A stretch of 64,000 nt of DNA from Paludibacteraceae bacterium (lineage in GTDB: Bacteria; Bacteroidota; Bacteroidia; Bacteroidales; Paludibacteraceae), in NCBI GenBank assembly GCA_017550335.1, contig JAFZPM010000047.1, positions 1-64,000 of the forward strand, written 5' to 3'. The translations under genes and the position numbers were made by a program. Within the stretch, counting starts at the first letter, position 1. Each line of letters opens with the position of its first letter. Under the pieces are notes generated by a model, which saw only the letters and a program-made list of their open reading frames with translations, was not told where the DNA came from and did no database searches. Positions 53,338-61,817 of the stretch are shown piece by piece.

Positions 53338-53461
53338 GCGATGCCCAACTAAATCTACCTAAAAAAACATGGATTTAGTTGGCTATCTCGTGATTTTTGC
53401 CGAATTTTAGCTGATAGCCAACCAAATCTATGTAAAAATGTATAGATTTAGTTGGTTATCT
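53338..53461. repeat. Left four-armed inverted-repeat cassette
   Basis: Four copies of a unit close to GATTTAGTTGGCTATC alternate in orientation. First pair CCAACTAAATC (53345-53355) / GATTTAGTTGG (53372-53382). Second pair GATAGCCAACCAAATC (from 53413) / AGATTTAGTTGGTTATC (ending 53460). The inner GGCTATC...GATAGCC arms also pair with each other. The whole cassette could form a cruciform or two adjacent hairpins. A matching cassette lies after the ATPase gene. Confidence 0.85.
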
Positions 53462-53482
53462 AATGGTTATTTCTTATCTTTG
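53452..53482 (+). promoter_or_regulatory. Promoter of the ATPase gene, -33 inside the cassette
   Basis: TTG (53452-53454) lies in the last repeat arm and is 20 bases upstream of TATCTTTG (53475-53482), an exact -7 box. Transcription should start near 53489, about 8 bases before the start codon. Confidence 0.65.
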
Positions 53483-53496
53483 AAACCTGAAAATTC

Positions 53497-54921
53497 ATGT
53501 GTATGCTTGTAGGACGACAATTAGAACAGGATTTGCTTCACGAGATAGTTCGAAGCGATAAATCGGAATTTGTGGCTGTCTATGGACGAAGGCGTGTGGG
53601 CAAAACTTACTTGGTAAGGGAAACATTCAACTATAGTTTCGCTTTCCAGCACACGGGTGTGCAAGATGCCGACAAAGCCCGGCAACTTACCGAATTTGGT
53701 AGATCTCTGACAACCGCAGGTATGCGTAATTGCCCTAAATTGAAAGATTGGTTTATGGCTTTTGATGCACTTGGAGAATACCTGCAGGGGGTGGAAAGTG
53801 AGAAAAAAATCGTCTTCATCGACGAATTGCCATGGCTGGACACCCCCAAGTCAGATTTTCTATCAGCCTTAGAACATTTCTGGAATGGTTGGGCCACCAT
53901 GCGCCGTGACATTGTTCTGATTGTGTGTGGAAGTGCTACGTCATGGATTATCAGCAAATTGATCAATAACTATGGTGGTTTGCATAATCGGCTTACTCGC
54001 CAAATCCATCTGAAACCTTTCTCTCTGCACGAATGCGAACTTTATGCCAACGCGCGTGAGTTGAAGATGACCCGTATGCAGGTTTTGCAGACATTCATGG
54101 TGCTGGGTGGGGTGCCGTATTACTGGAGTTTTTTAAGGAAAGGGTATAGTTGGTCGCAAAATATTGATTCATTGTTCTTTGCCGAGAATGCTGACCTCAG
54201 GAATGAATTTGGCGCATTGTATTCGTCTCTTTTCCGCAACCCTGAACCCTATGTCCAAATTGTCACGGCGATGAGCAAAAAGAAAGTCGGTATGACACGC
54301 GGAGAGGTTGCCAATGCATTGGGACAAGACCATGGAGGAACGCTTTCGAAAATTCTTAAAGACTTGGAATTGTGCGGATTTATACGCTCATACACCTCTA
54401 TCGGCAAATCTAAAAAAGACACATTATACCAATTGTTCGACAACTTCACGCTCTTTTATTTCCGCTTCGTTGATGGCAACGCCATAAAAGATCCCCAGTT
54501 TTGGTCTCGATCCATCGGTGGAACCGTTTACAATGCATGGTGTGGCCTAGCTTTCGAACGAGTCTGTTTCCAACATGTGGAACAAATAAAGAGAGCTCTT
54601 GGTATTTCGGGAGTAATGAGTAGCGTCTATTCGTGGGTCTATCGTCCTATGTCTAAGGATGAGTCTGGAATCCAGATTGATATGCTTATAGATCGCAATG
54701 ACGGAGTGATTGACCTCTGTGAGATAAAATTCTCGCAAGGCAAGTATGAAATCAAGAAAAAGTATGCTGATGAACTACGTCAAAAAGAGGCGATTTTTCA
54801 ATCGAAGACGGAGACAAGAAAGGCTGTCTTTACCGTCATGATAACTACGGAAGGCCTGGTCGATAATGAGTATGCTGCCGATGTGCAGAATCAAGTGCTT
54901 GCCGATGATTTATTCTGTTAG
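53497..54921 (+). CDS. P-loop ATPase with DUF234-type PD-(D/E)XK domain
   Basis: A 474-residue protein of the archaeal-ATPase type (ATPase_2 plus DUF234, STAND-related). The N-terminal ATPase has Walker A GRRRVGKT (30-37), Walker B IVFIDELPWLD (105-115) and a sensor-like LIVCGSATSW. A winged helix lies about 262-300. The C-terminal domain contains D395 (IQIDMLID) and E409-x-K411 (CEIKFSQG), the spacing of a PD-(D/E)XK nuclease core. Family members occur in many copies per genome in Bacteroidetes and archaea; their role is unsettled. Here the gene is flanked within 36 and 5 bases by the two repeat cassettes. An alternative start is the ATG two codons downstream. Confidence 0.85.
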   Translation: MCMLVGRQLEQDLLHEIVRSDKSEFVAVYGRRRVGKTYLVRETFNYSFAFQHTGVQDADKARQLTEFGRSLTTAGMRNCPKLKDWFMAFDALGEYLQGVESEKKIVFIDELPWLDTPKSDFLSALEHFWNGWATMRRDIVLIVCGSATSWIISKLINNYGGLHNRLTRQIHLKPFSLHECELYANARELKMTRMQVLQTFMVLGGVPYYWSFLRKGYSWSQNIDSLFFAENADLRNEFGALYSSLFRNPEPYVQIVTAMSKKKVGMTRGEVANALGQDHGGTLSKILKDLELCGFIRSYTSIGKSKKDTLYQLFDNFTLFYFRFVDGNAIKDPQFWSRSIGGTVYNAWCGLAFERVCFQHVEQIKRALGISGVMSSVYSWVYRPMSKDESGIQIDMLIDRNDGVIDLCEIKFSQGKYEIKKKYADELRQKEAIFQSKTETRKAVFTVMITTEGLVDNEYAADVQNQVLADDLFC

Positions 54922-54926
54922 AGTTT

Positions 54927-55049
54927 GCGATACCCAACCAAATCCACCTAAAAAACACAGATTTAGTTGGCTATCCCGTGATTTTTGCCGAATTATGACC
55001 GATACTCAACTAAATCCATATGAAAATACATGGATTTAGTTGGCTATCC
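54927..55049. repeat. Right four-armed inverted-repeat cassette
   Basis: It aligns end to end with the left cassette (about 85% identity by eye over ~120 bp, same orientation), including the GTGATTTTTGCCGAATT linker. Arms: CCAACCAAATC / AGATTTAGTTGGCTATC, then TCAACTAAATCC / GGATTTAGTTGGCTATCC. It begins 5 bases after the ATPase stop. Unlike the left cassette it is not followed by a -7 box. Confidence 0.85.
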
Positions 55050-55097
55050 ATTCGGTCGTTTGCGTGGTATCCATGGTTGATGTGAATCTCCATATCC

Positions 55098-55123
55098 ATG
55101 CGTGGCGGACGCATTCTTTTTTT
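55098..55123 (+). terminator. Terminator after the ATPase unit
   Basis: ATGCGT (55098-55103) and ACGCAT (55109-55114) form a 6 bp stem with a five-base loop, followed by TTCTTTTTTT. Confidence 0.6.
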
Positions 55124-55157
55124 ATTTATTTAACTACCGAATTTCTTGAAATTTTAT

Positions 55158-55165
55158 TAAGTTTG
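55158..55165 (+). promoter_or_regulatory. -7 box of the nitroreductase gene
   Basis: TAAGTTTG is an exact TAnnTTTG match 25 bases before the start. No good -33 is visible. Confidence 0.5.
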
Positions 55166-55189
55166 TTTCCTGAAATATTTTAGTGTGAT

Positions 55190-55720
55190 ATGGCATTTAT
55201 CGATTTAGTAAAGAAAAGAAGAAGCATCCGTAAATACGAGGATAGGAAAGTGGAGGAGGAGAAGTTGCAGTCGATCGTGAAGGCTGCGCTGATGGCTCCC
55301 TCTTCCAAGCGTTGTCAACCGTGGTACTTCGTCGTTGTGGACGACAAGGAGACGTTGGCGAAATTGTCTGTTTGTAGGGAGATGGGCTCCAAGTTCCTGG
55401 AGGGCGCCCCTGCCGCCATCATCGTCTTGGCCGACACTACGCTGAGCAACGTGTGGACCGAGGACGCTTCCATCGCCGCCGCCTATATGCAGCTGCAGGC
55501 CGAGGATTTGGGCCTGGGCTCTTGCTGGGTGCAGGTGCGCAACAGGAAGAAAACGGAGGCGGGCGACCTGACGTCGGATGCCTATATCCGTGGCTTGATA
55601 AATGCGCCTGAGAACCTCAGCGTGGAGTGCATCATCGGTGTAGGCTACAAGGGAGAGGAGAAGAATCCTTTCGACGAGGCGAAACTGAAATTGGATCGCA
55701 TTCATAAGAACAGTTTTTAG
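55190..55720 (+). CDS. Nitroreductase-family flavoprotein
   Basis: A 176-residue FMN-dependent oxidoreductase of the nitroreductase fold. The opening KKRRSIRKYEDRKV and LMAPSSKRCQPW are the FMN-binding signature. EDASIAAAYMQLQAEDLGLGSCWVQVR is the conserved helix and turn, and IIGVGYKGEEK closes the family pattern. It uses NAD(P)H to reduce an unknown acceptor in the cytoplasm. The gene has its own promoter, and the DUF2520 gene follows after 85 bases. Confidence 0.9.
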   Translation: MAFIDLVKKRRSIRKYEDRKVEEEKLQSIVKAALMAPSSKRCQPWYFVVVDDKETLAKLSVCREMGSKFLEGAPAAIIVLADTTLSNVWTEDASIAAAYMQLQAEDLGLGSCWVQVRNRKKTEAGDLTSDAYIRGLINAPENLSVECIIGVGYKGEEKNPFDEAKLKLDRIHKNSF

Positions 55721-55805
55721 CGATTATTCTCTGATGGCGGATAATCCCCTCCCTAAGGTGGACGGTTCGCCTGAGAAAATTATAGGATGTAAATCATAGA
55801 GTGGG

Positions 55806-56633
55806 ATGGCGGATGTGACGAATGGTTCGGATTGTAAGGCGGTTCTGCCTTCTGTCTGTGTGCTTGGATGTGGTAATTTGGGCACCCATCTTGTTCAGGC
55901 TTTGTATCATGCGGGGTATCCGATCGTGCAATTGTTCAGTAGGACGGTGGAGTCGGCAACCGCACTTTCTAGTTTAGTGGGGAATGCTCCCTTCACGACA
56001 GATCTCTCCCGACTGACGCTTTCGGCGGATCTCTATATCTGCGCCTTGAAGGACTCGGTCTTGGTGGACGTGTTGCGCAAGACTCCTTTGAAGGGGAAAC
56101 CTATCGTGCATACGGCGGGTAGCATGCCCCTCGGACTCCTTTCGGAGTTCACCGACGAGGGCGGGGTGTTGTACCCTATGCAATCCTTCTCCAAGGCAAA
56201 ACCGGTCGATTTCTCGAAGATACCCGTCTTCGTGGAGGCTACCACGCCAAGTATGATGGACCTTTTGCAGGATGTGGCGAGACATATCTCGAACACTGTC
56301 ATGCCCTTGGACACGGAGGGACGCAAGCAGTTGCACTTGGCGGCTGTCTTCGCCTCCAACTTCAGCAACCACATGTACTCGATTGCCAGTGAGCAATTGG
56401 CGAAGTTGGGGCTTCCTTTCGAGGTGTTGCTTCCTTTGATCGACGAGACGGCGGGCAAGATCCACTCTTTGCCGCCAGTGGAGGCGCAGACGGGTCCGGC
56501 GGTGCGCTACGACCTGAATGTGATCGAGGCGCAGAAGGATCGTATCGACGACCCGTTGCAGCGGGAGATATATGCGTTGGTGAGCCAGTCGATTCATGAG
56601 ATGTCGCTGAAGCATTCTAAAGACTCAATGTAG
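55806..56633 (+). CDS. DUF2520 / Rossmann-fold oxidoreductase-like protein
   Basis: A 275-residue protein with an N-terminal nucleotide-binding motif ([15 protein letters not shown], residues ~19-33) like F420-dependent NADP oxidoreductases. The C-terminal DUF2520 helical domain (~150-270) has [18 protein letters not shown] and [10 protein letters not shown]. The substrate is unknown. It is first of a tight cluster with kdsC (4-base gap) and the UbiA enzyme, an order common in Bacteroidales. Confidence 0.86.
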   Translation: MADVTNGSDCKAVLPSVCVLGCGNLGTHLVQALYHAGYPIVQLFSRTVESATALSSLVGNAPFTTDLSRLTLSADLYICALKDSVLVDVLRKTPLKGKPIVHTAGSMPLGLLSEFTDEGGVLYPMQSFSKAKPVDFSKIPVFVEATTPSMMDLLQDVARHISNTVMPLDTEGRKQLHLAAVFASNFSNHMYSIASEQLAKLGLPFEVLLPLIDETAGKIHSLPPVEAQTGPAVRYDLNVIEAQKDRIDDPLQREIYALVSQSIHEMSLKHSKDSM

Positions 56634-56637
56634 GAAT

Positions 56638-57159
56638 ATGGATTTTAAGGCTAATTTATCGAAAATAAAAGCGTTGGCATTCGATGTGGACGGAGTGCTC
56701 TCTTCGGATTGCGTGCCGTTGCACGTGAGTGGTGAGCCGATGCGCATGGTGAACATCAAGGATGGTTACGCGCTGCAGTTGGCCGTGAAGAAGGGCTATC
56801 ATCTGGCGATCATCACTGGCGGCAACACGTTGGCGGTGAGGAAACGGTTCGAGGGGTTGGGCATCCAGGATGTCTACATGGGCTCCGCCGTCAAGATGAA
56901 TGATTTCGACGATTTTGTCCGTAAATATGGCTTGTCTCCTGAGGAGGTGCTCTACATGGGCGACGATATCCCTGACTTCCCGGTGATGCGGAAGTGCGGA
57001 TTCCCTTGCTGCCCTGCGGATGCGGCACCTGAGATCAAGGAGATCGCTTGCTATATTTCCCCTAAGAGGGGAGGCGAGGGGTGTGCCCGCGACGTGATAG
57101 AGCAGGTGATGAAGGCGAATGGAGACTGGATGTCCGATAACGTGGCGTTCGGTTGGTGA
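56638..57159 (+). CDS. kdsC: 3-deoxy-D-manno-octulosonate 8-phosphate phosphatase
   Basis: A 173-residue HAD phosphatase that removes phosphate from KDO-8-P in lipopolysaccharide core synthesis. HAD motif I is [10 protein letters not shown] (nucleophile Asp near residue 15). Motif II is IITGGNT, and [12 protein letters not shown] supplies motif IV. It lacks a large cap domain, as expected for the tetrameric KdsC group. It is 4 bases after the DUF2520 gene and its end touches the prenyltransferase gene. Confidence 0.88.
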   Translation: MDFKANLSKIKALAFDVDGVLSSDCVPLHVSGEPMRMVNIKDGYALQLAVKKGYHLAIITGGNTLAVRKRFEGLGIQDVYMGSAVKMNDFDDFVRKYGLSPEEVLYMGDDIPDFPVMRKCGFPCCPADAAPEIKEIACYISPKRGGEGCARDVIEQVMKANGDWMSDNVAFGW

Positions 57160-57170
57160 AAGTGCAAATT

Positions 57171-58160
57171 ATGGATTGTATGAAAGATTATATGAAGTTG
57201 GTGAGGCTGCCCTATCTGGTGGCGATAGTGATGGTGCAGGTGGCGATGTATTACTTGGTGATTACCCCTGTGTCGAATGTGGCTGGCATTCCCGCAGAGC
57301 AGGTGTTCTCTCCTCTCATGCTTGCCATGCTGGTGTTGGCTACCGTTTTCACCTATGCGGGAGGATACGCCATCAATGACTATTTCGATGTGAAGATTGA
57401 CGAGATCAACCATCCGATCAACCATGTGGTGGGCAAGACCATCTCCAAGCATTCCGCGATGACCGTATTCATCGTCTGCTCCGTTGTGGGTGCCTTGTTG
57501 GGGGCGGTGATCGGATTTTATGCATGGATGGAGCTGGAGGCCCCTTTCTCCTTGGCCTTCACCTATGTGCTGCTGTTCTTGATCATTGCGGGAGTCATGT
57601 GGTTTTACTCCTCTTCGTATAAACGTATTCTTTTGCTGGGCAACTTGTTCGCATCCGTACTGAATGCGTTGGTACCGATGTTGGTGGTGATCTGCTTCAA
57701 TTTTTTCTTGTCGATGAAATATGGCGCCCATCCGGAGATCGTGGTCTTCAGCCGATATCTTTTAAAGATTGTGGCTCTTTTCGCCTTTTGCGTCTTCATG
57801 TGGACGTTCGTATCCGAGGTGGCTACCGATTTCGAGGAGGAGAAGGGTGCTCGTGAGTTGGAGTGCCATACGTTTCCGATTGTTTGGGGACATACGGCTG
57901 CGAGGGCCATCATTTTCGTGATGATATTGCTCATCAATCTGGTGTGCGCCCATGTCGTTTTCCGCATGTTGCCGTATGATCCGATGCCTTCCATCCGTTA
58001 TTATCTGTGCGCCATTCTGGTGCCTTCCTTCGGACTGGTGTTTTTGTTGAAGAAGGCCAATGTCCAACTGGATTACAGAAACGTCTCGCTTGTGGCGAAG
58101 GCTATCCTAATGCTTAGTGTCGCATATAGTATCATGTTCTACATCTATTATGCGGACTAG
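57171..58160 (+). CDS. UbiA-type prenyltransferase (geranylgeranylglycerol-phosphate type)
   Basis: A 329-residue integral membrane enzyme with about eight helices. Two Asp-rich motifs bind Mg-diphosphate: NDYFDVKIDEINHP (NDxxDxxxD) near residue 72, and TDFEEEKGARELE near residue 220. Homologs in Bacteroidetes are annotated as geranylgeranylglycerol-phosphate geranylgeranyltransferase, an archaeal lipid step, but the real substrate is uncertain. I prefer the ATG at 57171; a TTG at 57153 would overlap kdsC by seven bases. Usually maf follows this gene in relatives; here floA does. Confidence 0.82.
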   Translation: MDCMKDYMKLVRLPYLVAIVMVQVAMYYLVITPVSNVAGIPAEQVFSPLMLAMLVLATVFTYAGGYAINDYFDVKIDEINHPINHVVGKTISKHSAMTVFIVCSVVGALLGAVIGFYAWMELEAPFSLAFTYVLLFLIIAGVMWFYSSSYKRILLLGNLFASVLNALVPMLVVICFNFFLSMKYGAHPEIVVFSRYLLKIVALFAFCVFMWTFVSEVATDFEEEKGARELECHTFPIVWGHTAARAIIFVMILLINLVCAHVVFRMLPYDPMPSIRYYLCAILVPSFGLVFLLKKANVQLDYRNVSLVAKAILMLSVAYSIMFYIYYAD

Positions 58161-58204
58161 TCTGTTTGAGTGATTAATAAATTGTATAACTAAATTCTAT
58201 AATT

Positions 58205-59185
58205 ATGCCAGGTGTATTTTTAATTGTTGTGCTGGTAGTTGTATTCATACTGCTATGCATTTTCTTCCACTACGTGCCGGTCTTGTTGTGGGTCAATGCC
58301 AAGGTGTCAGGTGTTTCGATTTCCTTGGTTCAGTTGTTCCTGATGAGGCTGAGAAATGTTCCTCCTCGTGTGATCGTGGAGTGTATGATCGAGGCCCACA
58401 AGGCTGGTTTGAAGACTATTACGAGGGATGATTTGGAGGCGCACTACCTCGCCGGCGGTAATATCGTCCGTGTGGTACATGCGTTGGTTTCCGCATCCAA
58501 GGCGAACATCGCTATCGATTTCAAGCAGGCTACGGCCATCGATTTGGCGGGTCGTGACGTGTTCGAGGCGGTGCAGATGTCCGTAAATCCTAAGGTGATC
58601 GATACGCCTCCTGTGACGGCTGTCGCGAAGGATGGTATCCAGTTGATCGCCAAGGCGCGTGTGACCGTCCGCGCTAACATCGAGCGTTTGGTCGGTGGTG
58701 CCGGCGAGGAGACTGTCTTGGCCCGTGTCGGTGAGGGTATTGTCTCTTCCATCGGTTCCAGCGAGACGCACAAGTTGGTGTTGGAGAACCCTGACTCCAT
58801 CTCTAAGGTGGTGTTGAGCAAGGGATTGGACGCAGGTACGGCTTTCGAGATCCTCTCCATCGATATCGCTGATATAGACGTGGGTAAGAACATCGGTGCC
58901 CAGTTGCAGATGGATCAGGCCCAGGCGGACAAGAACATCGCCCAAGCGAAGGCGGAGGAGCGTCGCGCGATGGCTATCGCCCAAGAGCAGGAGATGAAGG
59001 CGAAGGCGCAAGAGGCCCGCGCGCTCGTTATCGAGGCGGAGGCGGAAGTGCCAAAGGCTATGGCCGAGGCTTTCAGAAACGGAAACTTGGGTATCATGGA
59101 TTATTATCGCATGAAGAATATCGAGGCGGATACCAATATGAGGTCTTCTATCGGTGGACCGGTATCCAGCGATTCGCAGAAGTGA
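58205..59185 (+). CDS. floA: Flotillin-like protein FloA
   Basis: A 326-residue membrane-associated scaffold of the FloA (UPF0365) family. A short N-terminal hydrophobic segment ([21 protein letters not shown], ~4-24) inserts into the membrane. The SPFH-like core carries [17 protein letters not shown] and [19 protein letters not shown] coiled-coil Ala/Glu-rich region lies ~235-300, with the usual ending [16 protein letters not shown]. FloA assembles in membrane domains and commonly pairs with NfeD proteins. It follows the prenyltransferase and ends at a strong terminator. Confidence 0.94.
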   Translation: MPGVFLIVVLVVVFILLCIFFHYVPVLLWVNAKVSGVSISLVQLFLMRLRNVPPRVIVECMIEAHKAGLKTITRDDLEAHYLAGGNIVRVVHALVSASKANIAIDFKQATAIDLAGRDVFEAVQMSVNPKVIDTPPVTAVAKDGIQLIAKARVTVRANIERLVGGAGEETVLARVGEGIVSSIGSSETHKLVLENPDSISKVVLSKGLDAGTAFEILSIDIADIDVGKNIGAQLQMDQAQADKNIAQAKAEERRAMAIAQEQEMKAKAQEARALVIEAEAEVPKAMAEAFRNGNLGIMDYYRMKNIEADTNMRSSIGGPVSSDSQK

Positions 59186-59204
59186 TTCGTGTCGTCTCGC
59201 AATG

Positions 59205-59242
59205 GAAAGGGACGGTCAACCTTAGGGTCGGCCGTCCCTTTC
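59205..59242. terminator. Strong bidirectional terminator
   Basis: GAAAGGGACGG (59205-59215) and CCGTCCCTTTC (59232-59242) are perfect complements. T-rich sequence follows on the plus strand. Confidence 0.8.
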
Positions 59243-59290
59243 TTCTCTTGTCATATGACTTAGGCGGGCGGGGGATTCCTTCTCCCCTTG

Positions 59291-60049
59291 TTACTTATAG
59301 TCGATAGGCATGATGACCACCTCCCGTATCTCTTTACCGTTGAATTTGTATTTGTATTTGAAGGTTACGTTATTCCTCTTGAAGATTAGGAGCGAAATGC
59401 CTTTCTGTACGTTTTTAGACAAAACATTCTTCATCCTGGATTCGAAATCTTCCGTTAGAATGTTCTCGTTGTCTGTCGTGACATCGTAATTGTAGGTTAA
59501 GATATAATTCTGGTCGTCGTAGTTGCAGCTAATCATGACGGTATACATGTCTATGGTAAGGGGACATTGGGCATTCGTGTTCCGGGCTATCTCAATCATG
59601 AGTTGTTTGTCCCTAGCTTTCTCCTCCTCCGCTGTCAACTTCTTTGATATCATGTGGTTCTCTATGATAAGTGTGCGGATGACCTCTCCTGTCGATTTCT
59701 TGTATTGGTATCTGAGGTCGGTCCCCGCCTTCTTGAACAATTTGGTTGCGGGGTCATCCTCGGGTATGGTTGAGCATATCTGTTGCTTGAGGGTCTCCTC
59801 GTCCATGCCCTTTAGGGATGAAGACAAGACGTCGTCGTATATGAGAAGACTTGAGTAATAGTAGCTGTATAGGTTCTTGTTTTTGTCATATTGGATACTG
59901 TCGATAATCCAGGTCATGCCATTCCCCATTATGATGGGTGTCTGTTTGTTCGCGAATGTCGCCATCTCTTCCAACTGTGATTTCACGTTTTTCCCATAGC
60001 TCAGGGAAGCTAACGCCAGTGCCGCGATGATTATGATTGTCTTTTTCAT
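59291..60049 (-). CDS. Secreted protein, unknown
   Basis: A 252-residue protein with a signal peptide (MKKTIIIIAALALASLSYGK). The mature part has charged helices early (LKGMDEETLKQQICSTI) and beta-rich stretches later (TFKYKYKFNGKEIREVVIMPI). I recognise no family and see no lipobox or sorting domain. It stands alone, convergent with floA. A periplasmic location is likely. Confidence 0.6.
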   Translation of the reverse strand: MKKTIIIIAALALASLSYGKNVKSQLEEMATFANKQTPIIMGNGMTWIIDSIQYDKNKNLYSYYYSSLLIYDDVLSSSLKGMDEETLKQQICSTIPEDDPATKLFKKAGTDLRYQYKKSTGEVIRTLIIENHMISKKLTAEEEKARDKQLMIEIARNTNAQCPLTIDMYTVMISCNYDDQNYILTYNYDVTTDNENILTEDFESRMKNVLSKNVQKGISLLIFKRNNVTFKYKYKFNGKEIREVVIMPIDYK

Positions 60050-60418
60050 GATTCCTATCTTTTAATTCGTTATGAGCCCTACGAACATGCCCCTATCGAA
60101 AAAGGCAGAGCCCATTCGCCTATCGTATAGGTGTCTTCTATGATGGAAGACTTCTTGAATTTAATGAAAATCTCCCAAATCTCCAAATTTTTAGCATATA
60201 TTAAGATTGCACTTGGATAGATAACAGTGGGACACCCTTGTTAGACCCTTGTCCGAGTAATCATTCCGCCTTTGGAACGTTTGGGAAAAGGATACACTCT
60301 TTTTCCTCTTGTCTTAGTGCGTCTATTCCCTCTTTTTATGTAATTTTGTTTTGTCTTTTGTGTAACGATACGGAATGCTGAATCGTTTCGGCTTCCTGTT
60401 TTAGAAAAATATAGATTT
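60050..60418. other. Divergent intergenic region
   Basis: About 370 bases. TAATTTTG at 60341-60348 is an exact -7 box for the peptide transporter gene, without a good -33. The leader contains a weak AACGAT/ATCGTT stem. Nothing else is recognised. Confidence 0.45.
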
Positions 60419-61729
60419 ATGGGACAAGGACATCCGAAAGGTTTGTGCTTACTGTTCGCCACGGAGATGTGGGAACGGTTCAGTTATTATGGCATGCGCG
60501 CGTTGTTGGTGTTGTATCTGACGAAGTCGTTGATTGATGGCGGTCTGGGCTTCACGGAGGATAACGCCTCCTTGCTTTATGGTTTCTTCACGGGTTTTGT
60601 CTATTTCACGCCTCTGATCGGCGGATGGTTGGCCGACAACTATCTGGGACAACGCAAGGCGATTGTGATTGGCGCCATCCTGATGATGCTGGGGCAGTTC
60701 AGCCTCGCCACCGAAACCTCCCTGCCGTTCCTCTATACGGGTCTTGTCCTGCTGATCATCGGTAATGGTTTCTTCAAGCCTAATATCTCCGTGATCGTGG
60801 GAAACCTCTACGAACCGGGGGATTCCCGCAAGGATTCCGCCTTCACGATCTTCTATATGGGTATCAATGTGGGTGCGTTCTTCGCTCCGTTGTTGACGGG
60901 CTACATGGCGCTCCATTATGGCTACCGTTACGGATTCATGGTGGCTGGTATTGGTATGCTGATCGGTCTGCTGCTCTTCACGATATTGGGTAAACGTTAC
61001 CTCGGTGAGGTGGGGAATGCTCCATCATGCAAGGCGAAGGATACCTCGTTGGAGAATGTGCCTCTCACGAAGGACGAGAAGGATCGCACATTGGCGATCG
61101 TCGTCTTTGTGCTCTTCAGTATCTTCTTCTTTGCGGGCTTCGAACAGGCGGGTAGTTCCATGACGCTCTATACGGAGAAGTACATCGATAGGCAGGTCGG
61201 TTCGTTCGTGATTCCGACAGAGTGGTTCCAATCCGTGAATCCGTTGCTGATTGTCGCCTTAGCTCCCCTTTTGTCTGTGTTGTGGAGATTATTGAATAAA
61301 ATCGGAAAGGAACCGAGCATCCCTGTGAAGATGTCGATGGGTATGATTCTATTGGGCGTAGGATTCCTTGTGTTGTATGGCGCGGTCTGCGCGCGTGGCG
61401 GGGACAGCGCTGACGAGTCTGTCAAGGCGAGCATCCTCTTCATCCTCTTCACCTATCTGTTCCACACGTTGGGAGAGTTGTGCCTCTCGCCGATCGGTCT
61501 CTCCATGGTCTCTAAACTGGCGCCTGTGAAGCTGGCTTCCCTGATGATGGGTGTATGGCTTTTGAGCAGTTTCTTCGCCAATATATTGGGAGGTTGGGTC
61601 TCTTCCCATATCACTGATGTCGGTGCGGGTACGATATTCCTCTCCATCTGCGTTTTTTCTGTCTCGCTTGGCATTATTTTGTTCTCCCTGAACCGTTGGT
61701 TAGTACGTAAATCGCATGGCGTATTGTAA
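60419..61729 (+). CDS. Proton-dependent peptide transporter (POT/PTR family)
   Basis: A 436-residue major facilitator protein for di-/tripeptide uptake driven by protons. The ExxER-type motif is present in ATEMWERFSYYGMRALLVLYLT, and YFTPLIGGWLADNYLGQRK is the PTR signature after TM2. FYMGINVGAFFAPLLTGY is the second signature. About 12 helices are expected; the length is slightly short for the family. The C-terminal half keeps FWxxxEQ-like FFAGFEQAGSS. Single-gene unit. Confidence 0.9.
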   Translation: MGQGHPKGLCLLFATEMWERFSYYGMRALLVLYLTKSLIDGGLGFTEDNASLLYGFFTGFVYFTPLIGGWLADNYLGQRKAIVIGAILMMLGQFSLATETSLPFLYTGLVLLIIGNGFFKPNISVIVGNLYEPGDSRKDSAFTIFYMGINVGAFFAPLLTGYMALHYGYRYGFMVAGIGMLIGLLLFTILGKRYLGEVGNAPSCKAKDTSLENVPLTKDEKDRTLAIVVFVLFSIFFFAGFEQAGSSMTLYTEKYIDRQVGSFVIPTEWFQSVNPLLIVALAPLLSVLWRLLNKIGKEPSIPVKMSMGMILLGVGFLVLYGAVCARGGDSADESVKASILFILFTYLFHTLGELCLSPIGLSMVSKLAPVKLASLMMGVWLLSSFFANILGGWVSSHITDVGAGTIFLSICVFSVSLGIILFSLNRWLVRKSHGVL

Positions 61730-61760
61730 ATCTTCTGCCATTTTGTCATAAAGGACGGCG

Positions 61761-61776
61761 TGGCACGGATTTTGGT
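61761..61776 (+). promoter_or_regulatory. Sigma-54-like -24/-12 sequence upstream of htpG
   Basis: TGGCACGGATTTTGGT matches TGGCAC-N5-TTGCW except for one base (G instead of C in TTGC). It lies 42 bases before the htpG start, so the transcript would begin about 30 bases upstream of the gene. No TAnnTTTG box is seen. Confidence 0.35.
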
Positions 61777-61817
61777 CTTACGTATGTGTTGAATATAATT
61801 ATTAAAAACATATACGT

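Noticed and set aside
60241..60462. 73-codon minus-strand frame overlapping the transporter start
   Set aside because: Overlaps the real gene's start and promoter; no homology pattern.
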